This document shows, in pieces, positions 24,214 to 36,664 of a stretch of 64,000 nt of DNA. Within the stretch, counting starts at the first letter, position 1. Every line of letters begins with the position of its first letter. The notes beneath the pieces are model-generated. The model had not been told where the DNA came from. It saw nothing but the letters and a program-made list of their open reading frames with translations, and did not search any database. A program made the translations under genes and the position numbers. Source of the DNA: Chaenocephalus aceratus (taxonomy: Eukaryota > Chordata > Actinopteri > Perciformes > Channichthyidae); contig JAMFTG010000225.1 of assembly GCA_023974075.1 (NCBI GenBank), positions 62,001-126,000 of the forward strand, written 5' to 3'.

Positions 24214-27200
24214 GTAAGTTCAATCAAAATATTTGATTATGAGTAATATAATAACTTATAGATGCATAAAAAGCTGAATTCTTGAATTACAGAAGTCGGG
24301 AAATAGTTTTCTTATCCAAGACATTTCTCTGTACAAAAGTAAGAGTTTCCTGACTTAAAATTAAAAAGTAAAAAATTATATTTGTCATAATTAAGGCCAT
24401 TCCTCGTTGGATTCATTTTTCAGCAACTGCGTTTAATAAGCAGAAATCTACTGGAAACTTTCCATTCTCCAACTATCCAAGAACACAGAATTCAAATGAA
24501 ACAATTGTGAATTACTGGGAGTCCCCTTTGTCCTAATTTGGAGACTAACTGCCATTCTGACAGGTCCCAGAGCAGTCTCTCTAAAGTAGAACCCACCAAT
24601 GTGATTAACCTTAACATTCAAATTTTCATTCAACAAATCAGTTAATTTTTGCTCATTTCCGCATTCGTATACTTCAACTAGTCCCGCATGAATTCAGAGG
24701 ACCTTTCCTCACAGGTGGCAGGTACTAGCTTTCAACAAACATCAATTAATTCCGCTCATTCAACAAAGAAATTCACTCCGCATTGAACAAAGAAATTCGA
24801 GAGATATTTATCGTGTGCAGTATTGGAAAATATTGGGATTCTATTAATATCTAATAATAAAAATAATGAAATTCAATAACATGCTTTAACCACTAGGTGT
24901 CCCTTTCTATCAGCTGTGCACCTTTATGGTGTAAATACAGCCTATCTACCAATTGGATCAAATATAAAAGTGAGCCGAATTAGTGTTGATACTGCAAGGA
25001 GACGTATTGTGTGAAAAGAAATGTAAGATGTTGTTTAATGGCTGATATATTTATGATCCACGTCACGTTTTCAGTTCCTCGTGTTTGTCTAGAAGTCTTC
25101 TCATCAGGGCTCTATAAATAGAGAACTACAGCATATATGTAATATTTAATGCAGCCGAACCGTGTATCACAATGCCGCTATGTGATGACTTTCAAAGAGA
25201 AAAGCAAGCACACTCGGAATAAAATGTTTTCGGTCTGTTTCCGGTATTTGTTAATGACGATGTGCTGTGAGATGTGAGGCTGGAATTGCACAGGGGGAAA
25301 ATAACGTAGGCTATCTTTAGATGCGGATTTTGTTAAACTAATATGTTTGCGCTGTGGACCAACACTATACATTGACGGGGAAGGGGGTAGCAATAAAGAT
25401 AACACCATTAAACAGTTACACAACATAACAGAAATAATATCGATAGCAGCGTCCCTAGCAACCACCTTGGTAACAATGAAAACGTTGTATAGACACATTT
25501 CCTGAAGTAATGTTCGTAATAACTAGCAAACTAAAGATCATGTGCATCCACTGCACACATAATCTGAAATAACAACTCATATTTCTCGCATCAAATGACA
25601 TCAAAACGCATTTTAATGGCCAAACTAACCTTTAAATAGGCATTTTACACCGAGAATAAAACGAAGTTCGGCCATGTTTTTTTTTTTCTGCAGGGAGTAA
25701 TTTGAAGATCATGTGACATAGACGCCAGCCATTGGAATGAATGGTGAAAAAAAACGTTTTTTCAGAGGCGTTTTTGTAGAAATACTACGTCCTACGTTGT
25801 GGACCAACGTAGTTATTAAACGTTTAGATGTGAGACTGGGTTGGCTTATCCGACTCAATGACATTGAAAGTGTTTTAGATAACTTTCAGTGACAGAAGGC
25901 AAAGTATCCAAAGGGTTCTTCCCAACATACCCTGGGTCATCCCAAGGTATTTTCAGGGCAAATGGATAATCTCTTTAGCTATTCTGAGTTGTTGGGGTTC
26001 TCCTTCCAGTTGGACGTTCCCAGAACACCGTGACAAAAGAAGGTTCCAGAATAAGACAATAATAAGATGAAGGATCTCAACTGGCTCCATCTAGCTCCAA
26101 AGATCAGTGGTTCCAAGCTAAACTTCGTTAACTGTTTACAGATGTTCTGGTTCTGGTGGTACATTAATTAGTCTGCTGCCAGTGCCACACAGAACTTAGC
26201 ATGTTCTTGTTTCCCAAATCTCTTAGAAATGTAAGATCATTCATCATTTGTCAGTTATGCTGCTCCAGACCAGCTTCAGAAATGGTTCTAAAAAGGACAT
26301 GTCAATGATTTTCTTCGCATTTTTTCTTTTTCTACTCAACAGATTGCTCTGGAGTCAGTGTTTGTGATTGACGATGGGGAGACTATGCTGATGCAAGGTC
26401 TACGTGTCGCCCCTCAGGAAAGGGCTAAGGGTGTGGCTCGGGTTCTGCAGAACTTTTGCTCTGATCTGGTCAAATCCAAGTTCCCTGATGTCAAAGTAAC
26501 CCGCTTCACCCGTGATCTGCTCTTACCAAAGGATTTCCAGAAATATCGCCTCATAACCAAGCAGGTACAAGCAACAAGCCTTTCTATGTATCGGCTTGTG
26601 CTTTATAAGCCTCCATTTAAGTCCGTTGGTTACAATATTGATGTAAATATGTACGATATAGTCCATGGTCAGCTCATGCATTGGCTCTCTTCTCTATAGG
26701 GTATTCTCCTGGTGCGCTTCAGGGCTGAAGAACTCAAGCTGCGTCTGTCCGATCTTGGTCTTGGAGATATTCAATCTTCTTTGTCCACCTCCTTCAAACC
26801 TCCTCCAGTGCGTCTCGACAATACAGCCGTCCGCCAGCTGTATCTGACCTCTGATCGGATGCTTGGGGTCCTTCCTAACGCCACCATCATTCAAGATTGG
26901 CAGCCATTCAAGCTTCTACCCAGTAACATGGCTATTCTACTGAAGAAGGACATCGACTGGATGGTCGACGATGTGGCCAACCCTACTGTGACCAGCCTCT
27001 GTACATTCCCTGTCAGGGTGCCCATTGGAGATGACTGGTAACTCTTCTTTCTTTCTTCTTATAATAATTTCAATTCAGGGACAACTAGTGTGCAGAAAAA
27101 GATGCAATAATGTTGTCTTACAATAATACCATTGGTGCCAGATTTGATCATTTGTTATATACATAGTGGTTTTAACCCTCCTGTCATGTTCGGATCAAAT

Positions 27201-29027
27201 TGGAATGATTACTTCTTTCCTCAATCATAAATATTGTGTTTTATATTTGATTGCGTCAAGACCTTATGATATCCTCCACAGTCGGCATTTGAACATATAA
27301 AGTTGCTGATCACCACTTTCTTTCAATTTTGAGTGGTTTAGTTAACTTTGTAACAATGATGGTGTTCCCAGTCAAAAATGACCACCATAGGAGATGAATG
27401 GGTAACTCTAGAGCAGTGGTTCTCAAATGGGGGTACGCGGACCCCTGGGGGTACGTTGGAATACTGCAAGGGGTACGTGAGATGTATTTTATGTTAATAA
27501 AACAAAACAACCTAATTAATGCATTTAAACAAACTGCTAATAGTAGATTAACTACTTTATTCAAAGGTTTACAGAAACTCTGGATAATAAAATGGGAAAA
27601 ATAAACGGGGTGCTCTCTTTCCCTCTCCCTCTCCTGACAGCCCGTCAGTCTCGTGCAGCTCGCTGAACCTGTAATGAGTGACCCGACAGTAAAGAATACA
27701 TATATTTATAACTAGTTTAGCTAGTTCCAGAGTAGATGAGCTAGCTACGTGTGTTAGGTCTAACTCTTAGTGTATTTTGCTCCACTCACCGGCGTGTACT
27801 CCGTCAGCAGCAGCTGATCTGCTCTCTCTCTCGCGTCCGGTTATACTTCACTCACTCGCGTTTATGTCCAAATCTATTAGATCTAGCTAGTTCTAGTTAA
27901 TGATATGACTGCCTGCTTTTCAAAGGACCTAAACAATAAGCAAAGTATAGCGCAGCATTATGCATATGTTTATATGAGGGGTCAAAATCCCATGCTCATA
28001 AAATGCTCATATATCTTATTCTCTTCATTCCCCACGCCCCGAAATAAATAAATAAATAGACCAATTTTAGGAAAAGTAACGAAGTTTGAGCAGTGTGGGT
28101 TTTATATGAACAGTTACACATATTTCAAAACGCAAAGTGTAATAACTGCAGGTGCCTCCCTGTCAGCATGACAAAGGTCCTCAGTGAAGATCAAGCCCAT
28201 GTTTCTCTACATTAAGTACAACTTAATAAAAAGATCAGTTCAATGCAGCTAATGTCGTCTCAGTGTTATTGCATGATGGTAAAATTGGTTTGCCATGAAT
28301 TTAGTGATGGATTTTAAACATTTGAAATGTAGCATTTAAGTGTTTCTCAGTTACTGTTGTTGTTTTAATAAATCAGACACTGATGGTGCAGCGCTGTGCT
28401 GTACCTCTTTATATAGGCTTTTTGTCCTTAACAAATAGTTGTTGCGCTGATCAGGGGGGACGTGGCGGAATTTTTTTTTCAAAGGGGGTTCATTATTGAA
28501 AAAAGTTTGAGAACCACTGTTCTAGAATATGTTCATCCATCAGATAGACACACCCATTCATGTAAACCAGAAGTCTGAGACATTGGTTGCATCTTAACAG
28601 TTAAATAAAATGTGATGATTTCTAATGGTTTTTGTTTCAATGTAAGATAAGTTAAAGTTACAGAACGGTCATATTTTCCCGGGAACACCAAAGTAAGGGG
28701 GAGAAACAGACACGACAGGAAGGTTAAGATTTCCAGAAGTTATTGTAGAACAAGAAAGTATGTTCACTCAATTGACCAGTACACTTCTTTTCAACCAGGT
28801 ATTACCTGAACATTGACATGTTCGGTAAGGAGCTGGATCCTATCCGACAGCAGTTGCTGTGCCACCTGCAGCGCCACACTGCCACTCTGAAGGGTCACGT
28901 GATGTGCCGGGTGTTCCTGGACCCCCCACTCTGGAAGCCCATGGTGGAATTCTGCCGCAACACCCTGAACGTGGAGCTGGTGAAGGAGTACACCCAGCAA
29001 TACGTGCTGGAGTCAGACGTCATCTAG
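24022..29027 (+). CDS. hisat: Histidine N-acetyltransferase (NAT16-like), four coding exons, intact
   Basis: Coding exons are 24022-24213, 26343-26564, 26700-27037 and 28799-29027, with phases 0, 0 and 2; they join to 981 nt, 326 aa. The enzyme transfers acetyl from acetyl-CoA to the alpha-amino group of L-histidine; N-acetylhistidine is a major metabolite and osmolyte of fish lens and brain. What is seen: GGLDYLP (35-41), an RxxGxA acetyl-CoA loop as R91-A-K-G94-V-A96 in LRVAPQERAKGVA, KYRLITKQ before the second intron, TIIQDWQPF, YYLNIDMFG across the last intron, and a C-terminal NVELVKEYTQQYVLE block. These match the NAT16/HISAT family along its whole length. The start is the ATG in GACCATGC, 34 bases after a strong acceptor (23987), so an upstream non-coding exon is expected. 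Donors are consensus (GTAAGT after exon 1). No frame break. AATAAA occurs at 29115. The symbol is by family; tissue role is inferred. Confidence 0.93.
24214..26342 (+). other. hisat intron 1, 2.1 kb
   Basis: I see no nested gene or complete transposon. A short duplicated motif (ATTCAACAAAGAAATTC) occurs near 24755-24800, and the rest is AT-rich. The 3' splice site is a T-rich tract ending CTACTCAACAG. Confidence 0.6.
27406..28527. mobile_element. hAT element in hisat intron 3
   Basis: The left end is CAGTGGTTCTCAAATGGGGG at 27414 and the right end TTTGAGAACCACTG at 28519. The flanks are CTCTAGAG and TTCTAGAA, an 8-bp duplication with two differences. The interior has GGGGGTAC repeats near the left end and no transposase. 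It does not touch the splice sites. Confidence 0.8.
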
Positions 29028-29114
29028 CTACGGGAGGTGGATGGAGAGGAGTAGGAGAGTGGACACAACTCAATTGGTGCTACATATGGTACAAATGTTT
29101 GTCAGCAGCTTGAA

Positions 29115-29120
29115 AATAAA
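29115..29120 (+). terminator. AATAAA polyadenylation signal for hisat
   Basis: It lies 88 bases after the stop codon in GAAAATAAAAACTG. A second AATAAA at about 29273 could give a longer 3' end. Confidence 0.55.
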
Positions 29121-29397
29121 AACTGCTCCACCTGTTAAAAATCTGCTCAAAGATTGTTGGTCCACTTTTATCTTACTGATTGTACCGTTATGTTAAATGT
29201 TTGTTGTTTGTGTTTCATGTATTGTGTCTGGATACTTGTCTGTTGATGTTGGACATGGAGCTGCTATCTGACAAATAAAGTAATATCGTATCAATTACAC
29301 AAAAACACAACCCTTTGTAATGAGGAGGTAGAAACCAGGCAAACAAAATGTAGGTTCCACAAAACAAAACAAGTTTTTGCTGGTAGTGCAGTTTCAT

Positions 29398-31316
29398 TTA
29401 ACCATTTTCCACGGGGGCAAAACGCAACATCTTGCAAGAAACAGCGTCTGAGGGCTTCTTAACATTTAATAAACTACAAATGTGTCATATCCACTTAACG
29501 GGAAGAAACTCAGCTTTCAGACAATATTAACCATTTTTAAAACAAAAGGGTAATATCGAAGGCTCTGAATTTGCCCTGAGCGAAAAAATGCTAACACACT
29601 TTGCAAAGAACTTACGGTAAAATACCCTTATTACTTATCGTATCTGCGCAGACAAGATATCGATTAGCAAACTGAGATTCCAGAGATTCCAAACATCTAA
29701 GTATCATCACTGAGCGATCAGAACTCACGACATGGGAAGCAAACACAGACATCAGACAACGTAGCATTACGGAGCAAACACGGGAGAAATTCTTACCTAT
29801 GCTGCTGTTCTGATCCAAAGTCGTGTTCAATGGCATTAAAACGATAAAAACGCTGCTGAAGGTTGATCCATAGGTTAATCCAATGTGTCTGTGTCATTTT
29901 GAAATGATTTCTGATAATCCATCTTCATATTTATGTCAATAACGGAGATTTTATATTAGCTACGAGAGTGTACAGCTTCCGGTGTTGGGCATTCTGGCTA
30001 CGCAAAACTCATTAACCAATGGGTAATGTTTAGATGGATTTAAGGAACTGCCTCTCGATTCTATTGGCTCTGACGGTTAGAAAGAGGTGTCAATCATCAC
30101 AATCGACCAAGGGGGGCCATAGATATGGAAAATCCACCCAAATGACCCCAGAAGTGTTTTTTTCTTTTTCTAAATCTGTCTAAAAAGGTCAAATGTCACT
30201 TGTTTTGCATCAATCTTGATACAGGGTACTTATTATATGTTATAGTTTGGATTCCTAAAGCTTTTAGTCGACCTTACCATCATCCAAGGTTGGTTTTCAC
30301 TATAAGTCATGTTTTTTTTTGGGATGGACACTATCATTTAAAATGTTTTACTTAGAGCCGGGACTCGATTAAAAAAAAGAATCTAATTAATTAGAGGCTT
30401 TGTAATTAATTAATCGAAATTAATCGCATTTTTAATCAAATATACATATCTGACCAGTGAGAAGCAGTTTCACATGGATGTGACTCCAAGTGGTTGACAG
30501 TCGAGTGCAGTCCAGTGAGCCAGGGAGCTGGTTATTTTCTCAGACGTGGACTGACTTATCCTGGCCCTGAAACCAGTCCTCTGGTTGAGTGTGGGTTGGG
30601 TCAGGGTGTGGTTCACTCGGAGTCGGGCTAACGTCCACGCTAGCTGCTACATGCTTTGCATTTAGGTGATACGTTAGGCTTGATGTGCTGCGGTGATATG
30701 CACATTCTTTTTTGCATAATTTGCACACAACCGTGCTCTTATCACGCTTCCATCCGTCCGTTTTTTAAAACAAAATGTCCCATCCACGGGGCCGACCAAA
30801 GCGGTCTCATCAGCTTGTCCGTTCATGTTTGACTATTGTTCACCGTGGTTTGTTGTTGTTTGAAGTCCCATGCTGAAGTCATGAACGTTAGTTGGTGCTC
30901 CAGTATAATCGGTATGCCTGAAACTCATCCAGTGAGAAACGTTCCGCTGTGCAAAAATAAGTGCGATTAAAGTGCGATTAAAATGCGTTAATTTTTTTAA
31001 CGCGTTAATTAAGATTAATTAATTACACAAAAATTAACGCGTTAAAAATGTACGCGTTAAAAAAATTAACGCATTTTAATCGCACTATAATCGCACTTAT
31101 TTTTGCACAGCTAAAGTCCCGGCCCTAGTTTTACTATGTTCAATCTGAATTTACTTTAAAATAAAAAAATGACATCCAACTCACAGGTGTATCATTGCTT
31201 TGAGAAAAAAGATTATTAATTTACCCCTTTTAGAAGTTAAGTTATAGTGAATTGTTCTGGGAATGCCATTTTCGAGCCTGAGGCCTGAAAAACAGGCTTG
31301 GGGCTCACCTGGTTAA
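29398..31316. mobile_element. TTAA-ended non-autonomous element, copy 2
   Basis: TTAA flanks both ends (29398-29401 and 31313-31316). The right end reads GAGCCCC inverted, as in copy 1, while the left end is more diverged. It is collinear with copy 1 (22497-23935) except for the BED-type hAT inserted at 30353-31127. Together the two copies bracket the hisat gene in the same orientation, about 5.4 kb apart. Confidence 0.78.
30345..31135 (-). mobile_element. BED-finger hAT, internally deleted, copy 2
   Basis: The element runs from TAGAGCCGGGACTCGATTA at 30353 to the inverted AAAGTCCCGGCCCTA at 31127. The exact duplication GTTTTACT lies at 30345-30352 and 31128-31135. The minus strand retains the BED-like finger (CKLCKKECAYHRSTSSL, YHLNAKH) but the frame is broken upstream. 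Removing it restores alignment of the host TTAA element to copy 1. Confidence 0.9.
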
Positions 31317-31482
31317 CGATACCTAAATATATACAGAGGGTGGACATTAAATAATGTTACGTAATCAGATACAATACGTCTGTTAGAAATACATTTGTAA
31401 AGACTATGATATTCAATTGCTGTTTGAGGTGTTGATACAACCTCATATTTGTATGTATTTTTAGAGGCTATCAAGGTTCCAA

Positions 31483-32520
31483 ACAGAGTTGGGTGTAACG
31501 CGTTACTGTAATAATATTACATTTGTCGGTAACGGACTAATGTAACGCGTTACTTCTATAAATTCAGTAATCACACGACAGTTACTAACATTGCGCAAAA
31601 TGTGTTACTTTTATAGATTCAGTCATTAGGGCTGCACGATATTGGAAAAAACTGACATTGCGATTTTTTCCCTCCCTCCTGCGATATATATTGCGATATG
31701 AAAACATACAGGAAATGAAGTAAAGACCGTTTTTGTTCCCGCAAACCATCCTTTCTTGAACTTTAATGCTATACAATTGGTATTTTTTAACTATATTCAG
31801 TCGCGGTGCTAGACCAATTTGACTGGGGGGGCCACTGGAGGGCCAGTTATTTTCTGAGGGGGGCACAATAAATGCAGGACGAAAAAGAGAACTAGACAGT
31901 ATGAAGTAATTGCGCATAAGAAAACAATGCAATCCAGTTATTGGTATTTGTTTCAGTACACTTATTTATTTCAGATAGATCCGGATGACGGATTTTAGTC
32001 ACGGACGTCTGGATCTTAAGTTATCAGAGCAACAAGCTGAGCTAGCTCGATTAGCAGCGCCGAACTGCCCTGGAGAAACTCATGAAACGACTTTATTCAG
32101 TGTTTTGACCTTTAATCACCGGGTCTGTTTGCTCTGGAGATTTGATTGTGATTGGTGGTTTGCTGTGCATGCAGAGCCTGCATGTCACTCACTCGAGTAC
32201 CCCTCACATGAGAACCGCGCAAGTTTTCCTTTTGTAGCAAGCAGCAAAATAATTGTAACATGACGTGTTTAAGTAAATGTGCCTACTTAATATCGCAATT
32301 ACAAAAAAAAAAAAAAAACATTTTAAATAAAAACCTTTTTTTTTTTTAAATCACACGTTGTGAATATCGTGCATGCGCATATCGTGATTATCGTCACGAC
32401 ACGATATATCGTGCAGCCCTATCAGTAATCAGACTATAGTTACTAACATTGCGCGAAAAAAGACTAGATTCTCCCTTTGACGGACTAGTAGTACGTTATT
32501 CAGAAGTTTACAGTAACTTT
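31483..32520. repeat. GTAACGCGTTAC-type repeat, split by a hAT
   Basis: GGGTGTAACGCGTTACTGTA at 31490 and further GTAACG/CGTTAC motifs to about 31620 look like the end of a known kind of fish MITE. A related stretch (AGTTACTAACATTGCGCGAA) resumes after the hAT, at 32430-32460. A second related scrap lies at about 40455-40530. The family is not identified. Confidence 0.5.
31619..32429. mobile_element. hAT element, TAGGGCTGCACGAT type
   Basis: The ends are TAGGGCTGCACGATATT at 31627 and the inverted ATATCGTGCAGCCCTA ending at 32421. The flanks TCAGTCAT and TCAGTAAT differ at one base. Subterminal GCGATAT repeats are present. There is no transposase. Confidence 0.87.
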
Positions 32521-32578
32521 GGATAATAACACGGCGGGTTTAATAAACCGAGCCTCTCTTTCGGCCCATTCCCAAACC

Positions 32579-33405
32579 GCCCCCTACACCCTACCCCTAC
32601 ACCCTACCCTACACCCTACCCTACACCCTACCCTACACCCTACCCCTACACCCTACCCTACACCCTACCCCTACACCCCTACCCCTACACCCTACCCCTA
32701 CCCCTACACCCTAACCCTACCCCTACACCCTACCCCTACACCCTACCCCTACACCCTACCCCTACACACCCTACCCCCTACACCCTACCCCTACACCTAC
32801 CTACCACACCCTACCCCTACACCCTACCCTACACCCTACCCTACACCCTACCCCTACACCCTACCCCTACACCCTACCCTACACCCTACCCTACACCCTA
32901 CCCCTACACCCTACCCTACACACCCTACACCCTACCCTACACCCTACCCTACACCCTACCCCTACACCCTACCCTACACTACACCCTACCCCTACACCTA
33001 CCCACACACCCTACCCTACATCCTACCCTACACCCTACCCCTACACACCCTACCCCTACATCCTACCCGTACACCCTACCCTACACCCTACCCCTACACC
33101 CTACCCCTACACCCTACCCCCTACCCGTACACCCTACCCGTACACCCTACCCTACACCCATACCCCTACACACCCTACCCCTACACCCTAACCCTACACT
33201 ACACCCTACCCCTACACCCCTACCCCAACCCTACACACCCTACACCCTACCCGTACACCCTACCCCTACACCCTACCCCTACACCCGACCCTACCACCCT
33301 ACACCTACCCTACACCCTACACCCTACCCGCCTACCCGTACACCCTACCCGTACACCCTACCCCCTACACCCTACCCCTACACCCTACCCCCTACCCCCT
33401 ACCCC
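32579..33405. repeat. CCCTACCCCTACA minisatellite, telomere-like
   Basis: About 825 bases are made of CCCTA blocks separated by C or CA (CCCTACA, CCCCTACA, with some CCCGTACA). It differs from the vertebrate telomere unit CCCTAA by A-to-C at the sixth base, with an added CA. Near-absence of true CCCTAA runs argues against a simple telomere relic. An open frame runs through it only because the unit lacks stops. Confidence 0.85.
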
Positions 33406-34017
33406 TCCATTTGCGCGTTCACGCGGAGGGTCCGCCATATTGAGGGCTGTTCCAAAGCAACGAGTGTGGGGGGGGAGTGGGCTATCAAGCCCTCAGACAG
33501 GAGTCTGCAGCGGTGCTGACTGGAGACCGGTCTCTGCCTGACCGGAGTCACGCTGTGTGTGTCCTCAGGAAACACGCTGTGTGTCCTCAGGAAACACGCT
33601 GTTAACAAGTAGTTCCAGCAAACATCCACTGATAAACTGCGATGTTAACAACCCCATGATGACCTCATATGTTTTTAACTCTGGATCAAACCTGTGTTTA
33701 GTCTAGAAAAAGGTAAATGTGTGCATTTTATTATAAAGTTGTGTATATTTACAGACCGTTGCAAAAAACTAAGAAGCTTATAAACATCAGCTTTGAAACT
33801 CAATGAAAGATGTTTGGAGTTTTATTTGAGTTATTCATTTAAACTCTTTGTCAAAGAGATGCTGATTTGAAACCGTTGTTACAGACAGTTACGGCACTTC
33901 CTGTTTGTGGCCGGAGAGAGGGGAGGCCGTCCCAAAGCTGGCTGCTGTGTTTACTCCCTCCATCTGAGTGAAATAAGACCCACGGTGTGATGATTCATAG
34001 TGTGTGGGCTGTCTTTT
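33406..34017. other. Unassigned spacer
   Basis: 33560-33600 has a short direct repeat (GTGTCCTCAGGAAACACGCT twice). 33975-34017 matches the interior of hAT 2. Nothing else is recognised. Confidence 0.4.
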
Positions 34018-34690
34018 AATAATAATAATAATGAGTTCCATTTATAAAGCACTTCATATTTGAATGCAAATCCCGAAGTGCTACAAGTAGTGAGCATGAA
34101 CAGTATAAATAAACATTACACAACACGGTAGAATTAATTAAAAAAAAGCAATAAAAATAAAAATAAAATAACAGGGTGATAAAAAGGCAAAGGCTCGACT
34201 GAAGAGATGGGTTTGAGGCCTTTTTTAAAAGCCTCCACGGTCTGTGGTGCTCTCATTTGGTCGGGGAGAGCGTTCACAGGCTGGGAGCAGCCGAGCAGAA
34301 GGCCCGGTCTCCCTAGCACGGAGCTTAGTCCTGGGGGGTTTGAGGAAGTTGGAGTTGCTGGAGCGGGTGGTCCGCAGGGAGGTAGGGGGGGTGAGGAGTT
34401 CCTTGAGGTAGGGAGGGGCAGTTCCATGGACACACTGGTGGGTGAGGACGGAGACCTTGAATTCGATCCTCAGCTCCACGGGGAGCCGGTGTCGTGCTTT
34501 AAGGATGGGGGTGATGTGATCATATTCGCGCACCCTCATCAGGATCCTAGCAGCGCTGTTCTGAATGTACTGGAGCTTCTGGATGCTTCTGTGAGGGATC
34601 CCGATGAGGAGTGCATTGCAGTCGTCCAGCCGGGAGGAGACGAAGGCGTGGACCAGCTTTTCGGCATCTTTCATTTTGACACACAGAAAA
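34018..34690 (-). mobile_element. LINE C-terminal fragment
   Basis: The minus strand encodes KLVHAFVSSRLDDCNALLIG, QNSAARILMRVREYDHITP, LKARHRLPVELRIEFKV and APPYLKELLTP, the conserved end of L2-like LINEs. The 3' UTR has AAGTGCTTTATAAATGGAA and an ATT-repeat tail at 34018-34031. It is truncated before the RT core. Confidence 0.85.
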
Positions 34691-35830
34691 TGGGGGCTAT
34701 CCTCCCTGATCCACAATGTAAAGTCATTCACAGCCTCTTCCTCTTCTCCGTGAGGAGCAGCAGGTTCAGCTTTCAGAACAAAGTAACAAAACACTAAAAT
34801 AGCATTCATTTTTTTAAATATGTCGTGGAGTAATAGATGTATTTTTTTTCTTCTCAAGAGAGGACCAGAATGTGTAATTTATGTTAGTATTTCAAAGTAT
34901 CTCCCGAGGGACAATCCCCCCAGACCCCCTGCAGGGGTTGGGCTTTCAGCAGGTCACTCTTTCCCCTGAGGGGAAGGTGCAGGATCGGCTCCAGGTCGCC
35001 CTTTTTTTACTACAAGACAAATGTGCCTTTTTATTTCATACAGTTCAATTTGGATTGAGACGGGGAAATAATCCAAACCTCACGCGTGGCGTTTCATGTC
35101 AAGGGCAGCGTGTATGTAATCACATTGCAAATACTGACTTGAGCCCCCCCGCTGTGTGGGTTAGCCCCACCAGAGATTACCCAACACAGATACTCTGGAG
35201 CCGCCACTGTTTGAGGGTGAGTTTGATGAAGGCCGTTTCCTCCCAGTGGGCCAGGTAAATATCTGCATATGCCGCAGTGCTTGCGGCCCATAGCACAACC
35301 GCACAGCTGGAGGTACCGGTGTGCGGTACCGGTGTGCGGTACCGGAGGTGCGCGCTGCATGAGGCCGGAGGGCGCGTTCTCTCAATAATACTCGAAATAC
35401 TCAATAATATCTTTATTTTTCAAGGTTTTGCACGCAAGATATATATTCTTGTTAAACAATATATACTGAGCCTCTTGGTATCGATGAATGAACTCTGAAT
35501 ATATAAGATTAGGTGTTTCATTGTGTTTTGTCATATAGGCCTATTTCCAAAACACGGCTGTTTTGGGTGTTTCGACGGACTGCTGGAAGAGCCCACTGGA
35601 GACCCCCCAAACCAAAATCAAAGGTCCGTCACCCCCCCCCCCCCCTCCGGCGATTTGGAACCCGCCCTCCGGCACTCTCTGGCACTGTAGACGTGATCAC
35701 AGCGATTTGGAAAGGGCCCTCCGGCGCCCTCCGGTCTTTAGTCACACCCGGAGGTACTGGTATACTGTTGAAAACAAAATCATTGCTGGTGAGGCTGAGG
35801 TGGAGTGACTGGAGGATGTGACTGTCGGGT
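34691..35830. other. Unassigned mixed repeats
   Basis: A stretch near 34900-34960 (CAGACCCCCTGCAGGGG) has an inverted relative near 51590-51640. CTGGAGCCGCCACTG at about 35197-35211 resembles a hAT terminus, but I found no partner end. GGTACCGGTGTGC is repeated three times near 35312-35346, and a C run lies at 35632-35645. No gene is supported. Confidence 0.4.
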
Positions 35831-36385
35831 CTGGCTGGGTTGGGTATGTATTGAATGTGTGTTGAAGTGTGACTGGGAATGGGAGGGTTTTTATTGTATG
35901 AACAACATGATAGGTGTCTGGATGTAGCTGGGTGGCGTTTGGAGAGGGGACAGATCAAGCGATATGTATTCTGTGATGTTGTAGGTTCCAGACCAGAGGG
36001 GACCGCCCACGTCTCCACAGGCGTGTGGATCTTGCGGAGCAGGTAGAAGAGGCGGGGCCTGGGCCCCTCCGGACCGTCCAGACACTGTTTTAGTTTTGTG
36101 TTGATGGATTTGTTTCTGTGTAGTTTTCTGTAATGTTCCTAGTGTCTGTGTTTCTAATTGTAGTGAGTGGTCTGTAAGTATGTTATTTAATTGTCTCTGT
36201 GCTTCTAATCTGTAACTGTCCCTGTCCTGTATGACTATGTGTCCCCCCTTGTCTGCTGGTTCAAAGACTGTGTGTTGGCTGTTCCCTAATGTGTTACTAA
36301 TATTTCTCTGTTGCTAATGTTGGGTGTTCTCCGTGGGGGGCGCCACTGTCTGAGTGTGTCAAGGTTCTTATTGATGAGTTGTGTT
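35831..36385 (-). mobile_element. Penelope-like element fragment
   Basis: The minus strand near 36290-36180 reads FEPADKGGHIVIQDRDSYRL and EAQRQLNN. This matches the PADKGG...DRDxY motif at the start of the Penelope-type reverse transcriptase. Further on, after frame changes, LFYLLRKIH near 36050-36020 corresponds to the LPKIHK motif. Only this portion remains, with several frame breaks. Confidence 0.62.
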
Positions 36386-36401
36386 AATGTCTGACTACGG
36401 A

Positions 36402-36664
36402 GGCGTGTGGCGCAGTGGGTTGGGCGTTGGTGTTCGGTTCAGGGGAGCACAGGTTCAAACCCCACTGCAGTCAGCATGTCGTTGTGTCCTGAGACACTTC
36501 ACCCCAAGGTGCTCCTGTGGGGATTGCCCTCAGTATCGAGTCATTTAATTTCAAACCTTTATTGATCCAGATTGTCCCTCGAGATCAGAGATCTCTTCTT
36601 CGAGGGAGACCTGGAGTATAGTCGCTTTGGATCAAAGCGTCTAACACGTGACATGTAATGTAAC
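36402..36664 (+). mobile_element. tRNA-derived SINE
   Basis: An A-box-like TGGCGCAGTGGG at 36409 and a B-box-like GGTTCAAACCCC at 36452 are spaced as in a tRNA. A body follows with TCGTTGTGTCCTGAGACACT, then a tail (TTTGGATCAAAGCGTCTAAC, GACATGTAATGTAA) of the kind shared with fish LINE 3' ends. The tRNA head does not fold into a complete tRNA gene. A minus-strand 3' end of a similar element lies at about 46716-46785. Confidence 0.8.

Noticed and set aside
32519..33541. 340-codon proline/threonine/tyrosine-rich frame
   Set aside because: It is the translation of the CCCTAC minisatellite.
34207..34797. 196-codon + strand frame
   Set aside because: It is the antisense of a LINE C-terminal fragment.
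35193..35211. hAT terminus CTGGAGCCGCCACTG
   Set aside because: No partner end or target duplication could be found, so it is mentioned only inside the unassigned entry.
36402..36480. tRNA gene
   Set aside because: A- and B-box-like motifs exist, but the sequence continues into a SINE body and tail and lacks a full cloverleaf.
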